Positions 36,264 through 47,275 of a stretch of DNA of 64,000 nt are shown in pieces; within the stretch, counting starts at the first letter, position 1, and the number at the start of each line of letters is the position of its first letter. Source of the stretch: Paracoccaceae bacterium (GTDB taxonomy: Bacteria; Pseudomonadota; Alphaproteobacteria; Rhodobacterales; Rhodobacteraceae); contig JACVZW010000007.1 in the NCBI GenBank assembly GCA_014654775.1, positions 384,580 to 448,579 of the forward strand. Reading direction: 5' to 3'. The notes beneath the pieces are model-generated. The model searched no databases. It was not told where the DNA came from and saw nothing but the letters and a program-made list of their open reading frames with translations. The position numbers and the translations under genes are program-made.

Positions 36264-37013
36264 ATGCTTGAAAAGATCACCTCCGACGCCCTGCCCGTGC
36301 ATCACGGCTTCTTCACCCGCAAGGGTGGGGCCTCTTCGGGCATTTTCGCGGGGCTGAACTGCGGGCCCGGATCGTCGGATCAGGCCGAGGTGGTGGCGAT
36401 CAACCGCGCCCGTGTGGCCGAGGCGATGGGGGTCGCGGCGGATCACCTGATCTCGATCCATCAGGTGCATTCGCCCGATGTGGTGCATGTCGCCGCGCCC
36501 TTGGCCGAACGCCCCCGCGCCGATGCGATGGTGACGGCCACGCCGGGGATCGCGCTGGGCGTGCTGACCGCCGATTGCCAGCCCGTCCTTTTCGCCGATC
36601 CAGAGGCACGGGTGATCGGCGCGGCCCATGCCGGATGGCGCGGCACCCGCGACGGGGTGCTGGAGGCAACGGTGGAGGCGATGGTCGGCCTTGGCGCGCG
36701 GCGGGACCGCATCGCCGCCGTGATCGGCCCCACGATCAGCCAGCCCGCTTATGAGGTGGGACCAGAATTCTTTGAAAGCTTCACCGATGATGACCGCGCC
36801 AATGCGCGCTTCTTCATCGCCGGTCAGAACGGGCGCTATCTCTTTGACCTGCCCGCCTTTGGCCTGTCGCGCCTGCGGGCGGCCGGCGTGGGCCATGCGG
36901 AATGGACGCGCCACTGCACCTATCGCGATTCGGAGCGATTCTTCTCCTACCGCCGCACAACCCATGCGGGCGAGGCCGATTACGGGCGTCTGATCTCCAC
37001 CATCCGGCTGTGA
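36264..37013 (+). CDS. pgeF: peptidoglycan editing factor PgeF (laccase-domain) family protein
   Basis: HHGFFTRKGGASSGIFAGLNCG; LTADCQPVLFADP; AAHAGWRGT. Confidence 0.93.
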   Translation: MLEKITSDALPVHHGFFTRKGGASSGIFAGLNCGPGSSDQAEVVAINRARVAEAMGVAADHLISIHQVHSPDVVHVAAPLAERPRADAMVTATPGIALGVLTADCQPVLFADPEARVIGAAHAGWRGTRDGVLEATVEAMVGLGARRDRIAAVIGPTISQPAYEVGPEFFESFTDDDRANARFFIAGQNGRYLFDLPAFGLSRLRAAGVGHAEWTRHCTYRDSERFFSYRRTTHAGEADYGRLISTIRL

Positions 37014-37284
37014 TTGCGGCGACATTCCGGCAAGGCCCCGCCACGGGATTGTCGCATTTGCGGAAACAATCTGGACCGATTGTCGCAAAAGTGGAAACGC
37101 AATAGCAAATTCAATGACTTACGGTCATCTTAGCGTCATGGCACGGCCGCCATAATTGCCCGCTCCGCAGCGCCGCGCGCCCAGCATTTTCCATCGATCC
37201 GGCCCAAACACTGCCGCAAACCGGGGGCAGATTTGGCTCAACCGGGCAACATGGCCCGCCACGGATCACGGACGGAGAGGGACG

Positions 37285-37437
37285 ATGAAAAAGGAACGCC
37301 GCTGGCTGAAATCGGTGATCGCCGCAAGCCTTGAGCCGATGCCGAACCTGCCTTGGCAGCGCGGCACCCGCCGCCGGCCCGAGGCGGTGAAGGCCGCTCC
37401 CGCCCCCCTGAAGCCGCGCGCCATCGCCGCGCGCTGA
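37285..37437 (+). CDS. small conserved hypothetical protein (50 aa)
   Basis: MKKERRWLKSVIAASLEPMPNLPWQRGTRRRPEAVKAAPAPLKPRAIAAR with GGAGAGGGACG ribosome-binding site and a terminator after it. Confidence 0.6.
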   Translation: MKKERRWLKSVIAASLEPMPNLPWQRGTRRRPEAVKAAPAPLKPRAIAAR

Positions 37438-37457
37438 TCGGCACGCCAAAGAATGCA

Positions 37458-37484
37458 AAAGGCCGGGCACCCTGCCCGGCCTTT
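37458..37484. terminator. bidirectional intrinsic terminator
   Basis: AAAGGCCGGGCA-ccc-TGCCCGGCCTTT between convergent genes. Confidence 0.75.
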
Positions 37485-37503
37485 GCCATTCAAGAACCCC
37501 GCT

Positions 37504-38004
37504 TCAAGCGCTGCGCGCCAACCGCGCCTCTAGCACATCAAAGGGCACGCCCGGCTGATCCTTGGCGCAGCGGATGACGAGGCTGGTCTTCACCGTCGCC
37601 ACATTTTCGGCCTTCAGCAACTCGCCAGTCAGAAAGCTCTGGAACGACGACAGGTCGGGGGCCACGCATTTCAGGATAAAGTCGATCTCACCGTTCAGCA
37701 TGTGGCATTCGCGGACCAGCGGCCAATTGCGGCACCGCTCTTCGAAGGTGGACAGGTCCGCCTCGGCCTGGCTTTGCAGGCGGACCATCGCGAAGACCTG
37801 CACCTCGAACCCCAGTTCGCGCGCGTCAATATCGGCGTGATAGCCCTTGATATAGCCCGCCTCTTCCAGCGTCCGAACCCGCCGCAGGCAGGGCGGGGCC
37901 GAGATGCCCACCCGCTTGGCCAGTTCCACATTCGTCATCCGCCCATCGGCCTGCAATTCGGCAAGGATGTGACGGTCGATCGGGTCAAGCTTCGATCCGG
38001 CCAT
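37504..38004 (-). CDS. Lrp/AsnC family transcriptional regulator
   Basis: LDPIDRHILAELQADGRMTNVELAKRVGISAPPCLRRVRTLEEAGYI. Confidence 0.94.
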   Translation of the reverse strand: MAGSKLDPIDRHILAELQADGRMTNVELAKRVGISAPPCLRRVRTLEEAGYIKGYHADIDARELGFEVQVFAMVRLQSQAEADLSTFEERCRNWPLVRECHMLNGEIDFILKCVAPDLSSFQSFLTGELLKAENVATVKTSLVIRCAKDQPGVPFDVLEARLARSA

Positions 38005-38058
38005 GGCGCATGGTTCCCTTCTTCCGGTCTATCATCGCATACCGGATTGACGGTCTAG

Positions 38059-39168
<1,110 letters not shown>

Positions 39169-39178
39169 CCGAACGTCC

Positions 39179-39222
39179 CAAATTTCTTCGAAGAAATTTG
39201 CAAAAGTTTTCGAAAACTTTTG
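39179..39222. repeat. family D tandem palindrome pair (D3)
   Basis: CAAATTTCTTCGAAGAAATTTG directly followed by CAAAAGTTTTCGAAAACTTTTG; both perfect 22-bp palindromes. Confidence 0.92.
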
Positions 39223-39452
39223 TTCGGCCTGTGCAGGCCGTTCGGCATTGAGGGAAGGGCGGGAAACGCCCTCCACGCTCCGCCCGTTGCTTTGGAACAG
39301 CGTTCCGCACCGCAGCGCAAGCGCGGCATTTCTGCCCTATTCGCGCCCGTTAACCCTTGTTTGCTGGAAATCCGTTCGCCGAAGGCGTAAAGCGCGCCCC
39401 GAAAGGCGGGGCTTTCCCGCCCAAGAGCATATCACCCAGAGGCCCGTTTCGC

Positions 39453-41159
39453 ATGACGCTCTCCAACACTGCCCCGATCCCCGAACTCTATGTCTCGCCC
39501 GAATCCGCTCAGAAGCTGAAGCATGAGGCGGCGGCGCTGCCGTCGTGGGATCTGACGCCGCGTCAGGTCTGCGACCTTGAACTTCTGATGAACGGGGGCT
39601 TCCACCCGCTCAAGGGCTTCCAGTCCGAAGCCGATTACAACGGCACCGTGGAAACCATGCGCACCGCCGACGGCACGCTCTGGCCGATCCCGGTGACGCT
39701 GGATGTCAGCCAAGCCTTTGCCGACAAGATCGAACCCGGTCAGGACATCGCGCTGCGCGATCAGGAAGGCGTCATCCTCGCCATCCTGTCGATCACCGAC
39801 AAATGGGTTCCGAACAAGGCGAATGAGGCGGAAAAGGTCTTCGGGGCCGATGACCTTGCCCATCCGGCCGTGAACTACCTGCACAACGTGGCGGGCCCGG
39901 TCTATCTGGGCGGCCCGATCACCGGCATCCAGCAACCCGTGCATTACGATTTCCGCGCCCGCCGCGACACGCCAAACGAGCTGCGCGCCTTCTTCCGCAA
40001 GATGGGCTGGCGCCGCATCGTGGCCTTCCAGACCCGCAACCCGCTGCACCGCGCGCATCAGGAACTCACCTTCCGGGCTGCGAAAGAGGCGGAAGCCAAC
40101 CTCCTGATCCACCCCGTCGTCGGCATGACGAAACCGGGCGACGTGGACCATTTCACCCGCGTCCGCTGCTATGAGGCGGTGCTGGACCAATACCCCGCCT
40201 CCACCACGCATCTGTCGCTGTTGAACCTTGCCATGCGCATGGGCGGCCCGCGCGAGGCGCTCTGGCATGCCATCATCCGCAAGAACCACGGGCTGACCCA
40301 TTTCATCGTGGGCCGCGACCATGCCGGTCCGGGCAAGAACAGCCAAGGCAAGGATTTCTACGACCCCTACGCCGCGCAGACGCTGGTGGCGGAACATCAG
40401 AAGGAAATCGGCATCGAAATGGTCGATTTCAAACAGATGGTCTATGTGCAGGAAAAGGCCCAGTATTACCCCGTGGACGAGGTGCCGGAAGGCTCCACCG
40501 TCCTCGATATTTCGGGCACCGAACTGCGCCGCCGCCTGCGCGAAGGGCTTGAAATCCCCGATTGGTTCTCCTTCCCGCAGGTCGTTACGGAACTGCGCCG
40601 CACCTCGCCGCCGCGCGCCAAGCAGGGCTTTACCGTGTTCTTCACGGGCCTGTCCGGCTCCGGCAAATCCACCATCGCCAACGCGCTGATGGTCAAGCTG
40701 ATGGAGATGGGCGGGCGTCCTGTCACGCTGCTCGACGGGGACGTGGTGCGCAAACACCTGTCCTCGGAGCTTGGGTTCAGCAAGGAACACCGCGACATCA
40801 ACATCCGCCGCATCGGCTATGTCGCATCCGAGATCACCAAGAACGGCGGCATCGCCATCTGCGCCCCCATCGCGCCCTACACCGCCACGCGGCGGGCCGT
40901 GCGCGAGATGATCGAAGCGTTTGGCGCCTTCATCGAGGTGCATGTGGCGACGAGCATCGAGGAATGCGAACGCCGCGACCGCAAGGGACTGTATAAGCTG
41001 GCGCGGGAAGGCAAGATCAAGGAATTCACCGGGATCTCCGACCCCTATGAAGCGCCGACCAATGCCGAACTGGTGGTGAACACCGAAGGCGCGGATGTGG
41101 ATTACTGCGCCCAGCAGGTGATCCTGAAGCTGGAAAGCATGGGCCTGATCAAGGCCTGA
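39453..41159 (+). CDS. bifunctional sulfate adenylyltransferase / adenylylsulfate kinase
   Basis: ATP sulfurylase motif FQTRNPLHRAHQELTFRAA plus C-terminal APS kinase with P-loop GLSGSGKSTIANAL. Confidence 0.95.
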   Translation: MTLSNTAPIPELYVSPESAQKLKHEAAALPSWDLTPRQVCDLELLMNGGFHPLKGFQSEADYNGTVETMRTADGTLWPIPVTLDVSQAFADKIEPGQDIALRDQEGVILAILSITDKWVPNKANEAEKVFGADDLAHPAVNYLHNVAGPVYLGGPITGIQQPVHYDFRARRDTPNELRAFFRKMGWRRIVAFQTRNPLHRAHQELTFRAAKEAEANLLIHPVVGMTKPGDVDHFTRVRCYEAVLDQYPASTTHLSLLNLAMRMGGPREALWHAIIRKNHGLTHFIVGRDHAGPGKNSQGKDFYDPYAAQTLVAEHQKEIGIEMVDFKQMVYVQEKAQYYPVDEVPEGSTVLDISGTELRRRLREGLEIPDWFSFPQVVTELRRTSPPRAKQGFTVFFTGLSGSGKSTIANALMVKLMEMGGRPVTLLDGDVVRKHLSSELGFSKEHRDINIRRIGYVASEITKNGGIAICAPIAPYTATRRAVREMIEAFGAFIEVHVATSIEECERRDRKGLYKLAREGKIKEFTGISDPYEAPTNAELVVNTEGADVDYCAQQVILKLESMGLIKA

Positions 41160-41196
41160 GGTTACGCGCAGGGTTCACCCTGCCCGCCCTAGTGAC

Positions 41197-41223
41197 AAAG
41201 GCCCCGCCATTGGCGGGGCCTTT
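41197..41223 (+). terminator. intrinsic terminator after the fused sat-cysC gene
   Basis: AAAGGCCCCGCCA-t-TGGCGGGGCCTTTccctttt-like tract. Confidence 0.75.
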
Positions 41224-41239
41224 CCCTTTAAGGCGAACT

Positions 41240-41860
41240 TCACCGCTCCGTCGCGCCCTTGCCTGACAGAATCTTGTCGTGGAACCCCGCGATCCGGCGC
41301 CGCCGCGTCTCGGCCTCCTTGGCCCCGTTCAGGGTGATGACGTAACTCCTCTGCCGCCCCAGCGTCAGCGCGTGGAAGGCCTCGGCAAGCGCGGGGTCCA
41401 TGTCCAGCGCCTCGATCAACTCTTCCGGCAAGACCACCTCGACCGCCGCTTTCGGCACGCGACGTCCGGCAGCAGCATGACCCATCGCCTCAGTCAGATA
41501 GGCGTGGATGACGGGGGCGAGTGCCGCCACCCGCGCGGGATCGGTAAAGCGGATCGTGTCCGGATGCTGGGTATTGGCCCCCTGCCGCTCCAGCACCCCT
41601 TCAGGATCGGCCATCAGCCCGGCATCGAAGAAGCTCAACCGGAAATCCCCCCGCAGCGCGCCGATCAGCGCCACGTTCCGCCCGACATGGACATAGCAGG
41701 GATGCCCCCATTTCACAGTCTCCTCCAGCCCCGCCGCAAGGCAAAGCTGCCGCAACGCAGCCACCCCCGCGCCCCAGCGCAGGGCGGAACAGTCCGCCGT
41801 ATCGAACCGCGCGCAGCGCCCGCAGCCCTTGGCGAAGTAGTCATCGATCTCGGTGATCAT
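41240..41860 (-). CDS. YdeI/OmpD-associated family protein (DUF1801-like N-terminus)
   Basis: LRQLCLAAGLEETVKWGHPCYVHVGRNVALIGALRGDFRLSFFDAGLM; C-terminal KEAETRRRRIAGFHDKIL. Confidence 0.85.
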   Translation of the reverse strand: MITEIDDYFAKGCGRCARFDTADCSALRWGAGVAALRQLCLAAGLEETVKWGHPCYVHVGRNVALIGALRGDFRLSFFDAGLMADPEGVLERQGANTQHPDTIRFTDPARVAALAPVIHAYLTEAMGHAAAGRRVPKAAVEVVLPEELIEALDMDPALAEAFHALTLGRQRSYVITLNGAKEAETRRRRIAGFHDKILSGKGATER

Positions 41861-42039
41861 GACGCGCCCAGCATGAAGGCCGCATCATGCAACAGAACGG
41901 CCTGATGGACTACCCGCAACGGAAGACCGCGTTCAAACCTTATCACGCCCGGGTCATCCGGAACGGTGCGGGACACGCGTCAGCAGGCGTGATGTCCTGA
42001 TCCGTGAAGGGAACTGACCCCAAGCCCTATCTCGGGCCG

Positions 42040-42582
42040 TCATTCTTCATCCAGTTCAAGCCAGAAGCGGTTCGCCACGAACCAGGTCACGGCGAAGAAC
42101 AGGCCCAGCCAGACGAAATCCGATAGCCCGTTGTAAACGGCCCAATGGGCGTCTGACACATTGCGCCAGACCACCTCATTCATCCCCGCCCGGACGATGG
42201 AGAGGCCGATCCAGACAGCATGCAGGACGGCCCACCCGCGCGAGGTCATGTGCAGGCTGTAGCCGAGTGTCCGGCGCAGAAGGCTTGGCCGCAGGGCAAG
42301 GCCGCCCGCGATGATCGCCGCAAATGCCAGCGATCCGATTGTCGGACTTATCTTCACATAGGTCGTGTCATCAAAGACAAGACCGGCCGCCAGAAGGACC
42401 ACGGACAAGGTAAAGACAGAAATTGCCAGCCAAGGCAGCGATTTGTCCCATCGCCAGCGCAAGAAGACCGCAGCGGCTGTCGCTACAGCCGCAAGCCCGG
42501 CCCCTAGGAACAGACCGCCCATGAAGCTGCCGGCGATGAACGCCAATCCGGGGACCAGTTCAACGGCAAGACGCTTGTCCAT
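42040..42582 (-). CDS. YciB/IspZ-family inner-membrane septation protein
   Basis: FDDTTYVKISPTIGSLAFAAIIAGG; LNEVVWR-like MNEVVWRNVSDAHWAVY. Confidence 0.8.
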   Translation of the reverse strand: MDKRLAVELVPGLAFIAGSFMGGLFLGAGLAAVATAAAVFLRWRWDKSLPWLAISVFTLSVVLLAAGLVFDDTTYVKISPTIGSLAFAAIIAGGLALRPSLLRRTLGYSLHMTSRGWAVLHAVWIGLSIVRAGMNEVVWRNVSDAHWAVYNGLSDFVWLGLFFAVTWFVANRFWLELDEE

Positions 42583-42632
42583 GCGACCCCGAACCCATCG
42601 CCACCATCACCACGGCCGCGCGGCTGACTGCA

Positions 42633-42863
42633 TCAATGCACGTTCACCGGCGCCATGTCGTTCTGCCGCGCCAGAGCAAAGGCCATCGCACGGTCGCGCA
42701 CCAGCGCCAGACGGTCGCCGTCCGTCGCATCATGCAGCGCGTAGATCGTCTGCAGCCCGCTTGCATGGGCCTGCACCTCGGCGGGCAGATCGGCCACCTT
42801 CACGGGCCGCACATAGACGATCCGCGACCCGCCTTCGGGCAGTCCTTCAAATTTCGTATCCAT
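42633..42863 (-). CDS. DUF1150 family protein
   Basis: IVYVRPVKVADLPAEVQAHASGLQTIYALHDATDGDRLALVRDRAMAFALARQNDMAPVNVH. Confidence 0.85.
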   Translation of the reverse strand: MDTKFEGLPEGGSRIVYVRPVKVADLPAEVQAHASGLQTIYALHDATDGDRLALVRDRAMAFALARQNDMAPVNVH

Positions 42864-42872
42864 GACAGACCC

Positions 42873-43295
42873 TCACTTCCGACCGGGGCGCGAACTGATG
42901 GCGATGGTCTGCACCACCGTCTCGGGCGTGGCCCGTTTCAGGTCGATGTGCAAAAGCCCATGCTCCATGCTGGCCCCCGCCACCTCTACCCCGTCGGCCA
43001 GCACGAAGCTGCGCTGAAAGGCGCGGCTGGCGATGCCCCGGTGCAGATAGACTCGCTCGCCCGTTTCCTCGGCCTGACGGCCGCGCACGACAAGCTGGCG
43101 ATCCTCCACCGTGATGGCGAGGTCCTCTTCGCGGAACCCGGCCACGGCGAGCGTGATGCGATAGGCATTCTCGGCCACAGCCTCGATATTGAAGGGCGGA
43201 TAGCCTTCCGCGGATTTGGCGGTGCGTTCCACCAGACGTTCCAGCTGTTCGAAGCCTAGCAGGAAGGGGTGGGTGCCAAAGGTCAGTTTCGTCAT
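42873..43295 (-). CDS. Hsp20 family small heat-shock protein
   Basis: YPPFNIEAVAENAYRITLAVAGFREEDLAITVEDRQLVVRGRQ; GIASRAFQRSFVLADGVEV. Confidence 0.93.
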   Translation of the reverse strand: MTKLTFGTHPFLLGFEQLERLVERTAKSAEGYPPFNIEAVAENAYRITLAVAGFREEDLAITVEDRQLVVRGRQAEETGERVYLHRGIASRAFQRSFVLADGVEVAGASMEHGLLHIDLKRATPETVVQTIAISSRPGRK

Positions 43296-43361
43296 CGGTC
43301 ATGTCCTTCGTCAAAGCGACATTCCCGGCGGTCCCGATCACGGCAACCGCCAGCCTATGAA

Positions 43362-43390
43362 ATATGGGGGCCCCTTCGCAGGGCTGCAAG
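43362..43390 (-). promoter_or_regulatory. putative RpoH (sigma-32) promoter of the hsp20 operon
   Basis: Minus strand CTTGCAG-N13/14-CCCCATAT, close to CTTGAAA-N-CCCCATNT, about 65 nt upstream of the hsp20 start. Confidence 0.6.
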
Positions 43391-43514
43391 CCCCCCTTCA
43401 GAGGGGCGAAGATGCGGATTTCCGCGATTTCCCGACAGATTCCTTCCCGCAAGGGCAGAGAATCACTATATTGATGAAAGGGAAAAAGAAGCCACTCACG
43501 CCAAAGGCAAGGCC

Positions 43515-43733
43515 ATGAACGCGCCCAGCGAAATGAACTTCGAAGACATGCTCCGCGTCCGTCTGGAAGTCCTCAAGCGCGAGCATCGCGATCTGGACGA
43601 GGCGATCCATGCGCTCGAAACCGCAGGACGCCCCGACCAACTGACCCTGCGTCGGCTGAAAAAGCAGAAACTCGCGCTGAAAGACCAGATCGTGAAGCTG
43701 GAAGACCAGCTGATCCCCGACATCATCGCCTGA
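43515..43733 (+). CDS. YdcH family protein (DUF465)
   Basis: LKREHRDLDEAIHALETAGRPDQLTLRRLKKQKLALKDQIVKLEDQL. Confidence 0.9.
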   Translation: MNAPSEMNFEDMLRVRLEVLKREHRDLDEAIHALETAGRPDQLTLRRLKKQKLALKDQIVKLEDQLIPDIIA

Positions 43734-43740
43734 CGGGGCG

Positions 43741-43803
43741 GATGGGCCGGATGGCCCATCCTACGCGATACCGTCGCCCGTAGGATGGGCCATCCGGCCC
43801 ATC
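43741..43803. repeat. family C REP-like pair in inverted arrangement (C1, BIME-like)
   Basis: GATGGGCCGGATGGCCCATCCTACG (43741-43765) and CGTAGGATGGGCCATCCGGCCCATC (43779-43803), perfect 25-nt inverted repeats. Confidence 0.9.
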
Positions 43804-43888
43804 ACCCGCTGCCGCATAGGCCAAGCCCTGCTTGCCCCCGCGTCCCAATCCACTATACCCGCCACAACCACACAATCCGGGGGCGCGC

Positions 43889-44374
43889 ATGGCCATCGAC
43901 GTTGGAATCATCATGGGGTCGCAATCCGACTGGGCCACGATGAAAGAAGCCGCCAGCGTCCTTGAGGAACTGGGCATCTCCTATGAGGCGAAGATCGTCT
44001 CGGCCCATCGCACGCCAGACCGGCTCTGGTCCTATGGCAAGACCGCCGCCGACCGCGGGCTGAAGGTCATCATCGCAGGCGCAGGCGGGGCGGCGCATCT
44101 GCCCGGCATGATGGCGTCCAAGACCCGTCTTCCCGTGATCGGCGTTCCGGTACAGACCAAGGCCCTGTCCGGTGTCGACAGCCTTTATTCCATCGTCCAG
44201 ATGCCCAAGGGCTTTCCCGTCGCCACCATGGCCATCGGCGCGGCGGGGGCGGCGAATGCGGGGCTGATGGCAGCGGGCATCCTGTCGCTTGCCGACCCCG
44301 CGCTGGCCCAGCGGCTGCAGGCATGGCGCGACGCCCTCTCTGCCTCTATCCCTGAGGAGCCGTCGGATGACTGA
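43889..44374 (+). CDS. purE: 5-(carboxyamino)imidazole ribonucleotide mutase
   Basis: [39 protein letters not shown]. Confidence 0.95.
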   Translation: MAIDVGIIMGSQSDWATMKEAASVLEELGISYEAKIVSAHRTPDRLWSYGKTAADRGLKVIIAGAGGAAHLPGMMASKTRLPVIGVPVQTKALSGVDSLYSIVQMPKGFPVATMAIGAAGAANAGLMAAGILSLADPALAQRLQAWRDALSASIPEEPSDD

Positions 44375-45434
44375 TCCCCTGCCCATGGGCGCGACCATCG
44401 GCATCCTCGGCGGTGGGCAACTGGGCCGCATGCTGTCGGTCGCCGCGGCCCGGCTCGGCTTCCGCACCCATATCTTCGAACCCAGCGCGAACCCGCCCGC
44501 CGCCCATGTGGCGGATCGGGTGACGACCGCCGCCTATGACGACCTCGCCGCGCTGGCCGCCTTTGCCGCTTCGGTCGATGTGGTGACCTATGAATTCGAG
44601 AACATCCCCACCGCCGCGCTGGACGTGCTGGAGGCGACGCATCCCATCCGCCCCGGCCGCCGTGCGCTGGCCGTCAGTCAGGACCGGATCGCCGAGAAGG
44701 ATTTCCTTACCTCGCTGGGCCTGACCACCGCCCCCTATGCGGCGGTGAACAGCCTTGCCGACCTGCAGCACGCCATCGCCCGCATCGGCACGCCCGCGAT
44801 CCTGAAAACCACGCGGCTGGGCTATGATGGCAAAGGGCAGGCGCGTCTGCGCAGCCCGGACGATGCCGAAGCGGCCCTTGCCCAGATGCAAGGCGCGCCC
44901 GCAGTTCTCGAAGGCTTCATCGACTTCAGCCACGAGGTCAGCGTCATCGCCGCCCGCGGCGCGGACGGATCGGTCGCCTGCTACGACCCCGGCGAGAATG
45001 TCCACAAGGACGGCATCCTTGCCACCACCACCATTCCGGCCCGCCTCTCGCCCGGCCAGCGCACCGATGCCATCCTCTTGGCCGCGCGCATCCTGAACGC
45101 GCTGGATTACGTGGGTGTCATGGGGGTGGAGTTGTTCGTCACCGCCGCTGGCCTGATCGTGAACGAGATCGCGCCGCGCGTGCACAATTCCGGCCATTGG
45201 ACACAGAACGGCTGTGCGGTGGACCAGTTCGAACAGCATATCCGCGCGGTCGCGGGCTGGCCCCTCGGCGATGGCTCCCGCCATTCCGACGTGGTGATGG
45301 AAAACCTGATCGGGGACGACGTCCTCCACGTGCCCGCCATCGCCAAGGAACGCAACGCCGCGCTGCATCTCTATGGCAAGGCCGAGGCCCGCCCCGGCCG
45401 CAAGATGGGCCATGTGAACCGGATCACGAGCTAA
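44367..45434 (+). CDS. purK: 5-(carboxyamino)imidazole ribonucleotide synthase
   Basis: [36 protein letters not shown]. Confidence 0.95.
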   Translation: MTDPLPMGATIGILGGGQLGRMLSVAAARLGFRTHIFEPSANPPAAHVADRVTTAAYDDLAALAAFAASVDVVTYEFENIPTAALDVLEATHPIRPGRRALAVSQDRIAEKDFLTSLGLTTAPYAAVNSLADLQHAIARIGTPAILKTTRLGYDGKGQARLRSPDDAEAALAQMQGAPAVLEGFIDFSHEVSVIAARGADGSVACYDPGENVHKDGILATTTIPARLSPGQRTDAILLAARILNALDYVGVMGVELFVTAAGLIVNEIAPRVHNSGHWTQNGCAVDQFEQHIRAVAGWPLGDGSRHSDVVMENLIGDDVLHVPAIAKERNAALHLYGKAEARPGRKMGHVNRITS

Positions 45435-45453
45435 CCGCCAAGGCCCGCGCAGG

Positions 45454-45867
45454 TCACGCCTCCGGCGTGTCCGTATCCACCCCGCCCTGCGCCAGTTTCA
45501 CGCGCGCGCCGGCGGCCAACTGTTCATACCGGGCGCGGAAGGCCTCGATCTGCGCCTCTTCCAGTTCTTCCAGATCCATCAGCGCGTTATGCGCGCCCTT
45601 GGTGGCCCGGATCAGCTCGTCCAGCTTCAACTGGATCGCCGCCGTGTCGCGGTTCTGGGTGTTCTGGATCAGAAAGACCATGAGGAAGGTCACGATCGTC
45701 GTGCCGGTGTTGATCACTAACTGCCACGTGTCGGAAAAGCCGAAGATCGGCCCCGTGACGATCCATGTGGCGATCACGCCCAGCGCCAGCAGAAAGGTTG
45801 TTGGCCGCCCCGTCCAGCGCGACACCCGCTTGGAAACGCCGCCGTAGAAATCCGCGTTCATGGCCAC
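45454..45867 (-). CDS. low affinity iron permease family protein
   Basis: [41 protein letters not shown]. Confidence 0.92.
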   Translation of the reverse strand: MAMNADFYGGVSKRVSRWTGRPTTFLLALGVIATWIVTGPIFGFSDTWQLVINTGTTIVTFLMVFLIQNTQNRDTAAIQLKLDELIRATKGAHNALMDLEELEEAQIEAFRARYEQLAAGARVKLAQGGVDTDTPEA

Positions 45868-46577
45868 CCCAGCCGTTCCACCGCCGTGCCATAGCCGATG
45901 CCGGGATCGAACTTCCCGTGACGCAGGAATTCCACCACTTCGGCGATGACCACGGGGTTCATCATCATGAAAGTGTGGGTGACGGGCAGCACCAGATGGT
46001 CTGTCATGCCCTTCACCCGCGTACTGTCCACCGAGACCTTGCCGTCATCCGCCCCCGGAATCACGGATGAATAGACCGGGTTGAGTGACCGGTCGCCGGC
46101 GATCACGCCCAACTCGTAATCCGGCAGGGGCAGGGCCTTTGGCACCGATCCCGGCCCGGTGCCAAGCTCCATCCCCGCTGGGCCATTCACCCATTCGAAG
46201 GCCCCGATATCGCCGAAGGCATCTACCAGTTCCGATCCGCCATTGGGCGGGGCCAGCATCACCACCCGCCCCATCCTTTCTGGCCGATGCCCCGCCAGCC
46301 AGCCGCGCGCCAGAATCCCGCCCATGGAATGGGTCACGAAATGCACCCGCTCCGCCCCGCATTGCGCCACCGCCGCACCGACGCGGGGGACCAGCTCCTC
46401 GATGGGAAATGTCGTCGAGGGATAGCCCTCGTTCACCACGCGGTACCCCTGCGCCTCCAGCGCCGCCGCCATGGGGACAAGCGAGGTGGAGGTCCGCGCC
46501 AGCCCGTGCAACAGCACGACGCAGTCCGCCTGCGCGGGGGCAGCCACGGCCAGAAGGAGGGCAACGATCCATCTCAT
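45858..46577 (-). CDS. alpha/beta fold hydrolase (lipase-like), secreted
   Basis: Signal peptide; [29 protein letters not shown]. Confidence 0.85.
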   Translation of the reverse strand: MRWIVALLLAVAAPAQADCVVLLHGLARTSTSLVPMAAALEAQGYRVVNEGYPSTTFPIEELVPRVGAAVAQCGAERVHFVTHSMGGILARGWLAGHRPERMGRVVMLAPPNGGSELVDAFGDIGAFEWVNGPAGMELGTGPGSVPKALPLPDYELGVIAGDRSLNPVYSSVIPGADDGKVSVDSTRVKGMTDHLVLPVTHTFMMMNPVVIAEVVEFLRHGKFDPGIGYGTAVERLGWP

Positions 46578-46650
46578 AGCTTCCACCCTAAACCCGCCGC
46601 ACCGAAAGGCCAAATCCCAACCGCGCGACCCGAAAATCCCCATCCGGCCC

Positions 46651-46672
46651 CTTCATCTTGGCCCAAATACGC
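46651..46672 (+). repeat. family B repeat (B4)
   Basis: CTTCATCTTGGCCCAAATACGC, one mismatch. Confidence 0.85.
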
Positions 46673-46711
46673 ACCGCCCTCCGCTCCGCCCGCGCGACCG
46701 GTCAGGCAAAG

Positions 46712-46760
46712 GCACCTCCCCTCTCCCCCGCACGGGGGGAGAGGGTCAGGGAGAGGGGGC
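46712..46760 (+). repeat. family A repeat (A3, variant)
   Basis: CCCTCTCCCCC-gcac-GGGGGAGAGGG then tcaGGGagaGGGGG. Confidence 0.82.
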
Positions 46761-46822
46761 GCGCGCCGCTCATCCCCCCGTCCCCATTTACAAACCCCCC
46801 GCCCCGCGCCACCCTGCATCCC

Positions 46823-47275
46823 ATGCCCTATCGCCCGCATCGCATCGCCGCCCGCGCCCTGATCCTGCACGAGGACCGCCTTCTCCTCGTCAATGCCTAT
46901 CCTGCGGGCAAATCCGATCTCTGGTGCGCGCCGGGGGGCGGGCTCAATCCCGGCCAGTCGATCCCAGAAAACCTCGCCCGCGAGGTGATGGAGGAAACAG
47001 GTCTCACCATCGCCGTCCACGCCCCCGCCATGGTGAACGAATTCCACGATCCCGCCACCGGCTTTCACCAGATCGACCTGTTCTTCCGCGCCACCATCAC
47101 GGGTGGCACGCTCGACCCGCGCTGGAAAGACCCCGAAGGTATCGTCACCAACCGCCATTTCTTCAGCCGCGATGACCTGATGCTGGGCCGCATCCGGTTC
47201 AAGCCAGACAGCCTGCCCGCCGCCGCATGGGGCGAAGTGCCGCTTTATGACGCGCTGGAAAGGATCGTGCGATGA
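46823..47275 (+). CDS. NUDIX hydrolase
   Basis: GGGLNPGQSIPENLAREVMEETG Nudix box. Confidence 0.92.
   Translation: MPYRPHRIAARALILHEDRLLLVNAYPAGKSDLWCAPGGGLNPGQSIPENLAREVMEETGLTIAVHAPAMVNEFHDPATGFHQIDLFFRATITGGTLDPRWKDPEGIVTNRHFFSRDDLMLGRIRFKPDSLPAAAWGEVPLYDALERIVR

Noticed and set aside
39223-39452. Possible SAM or other riboswitch upstream of sat-cysC
   Set aside because: There is one GCCCCgaaaGGCGGGGC-like hairpin but no recognisable riboswitch core sequence.
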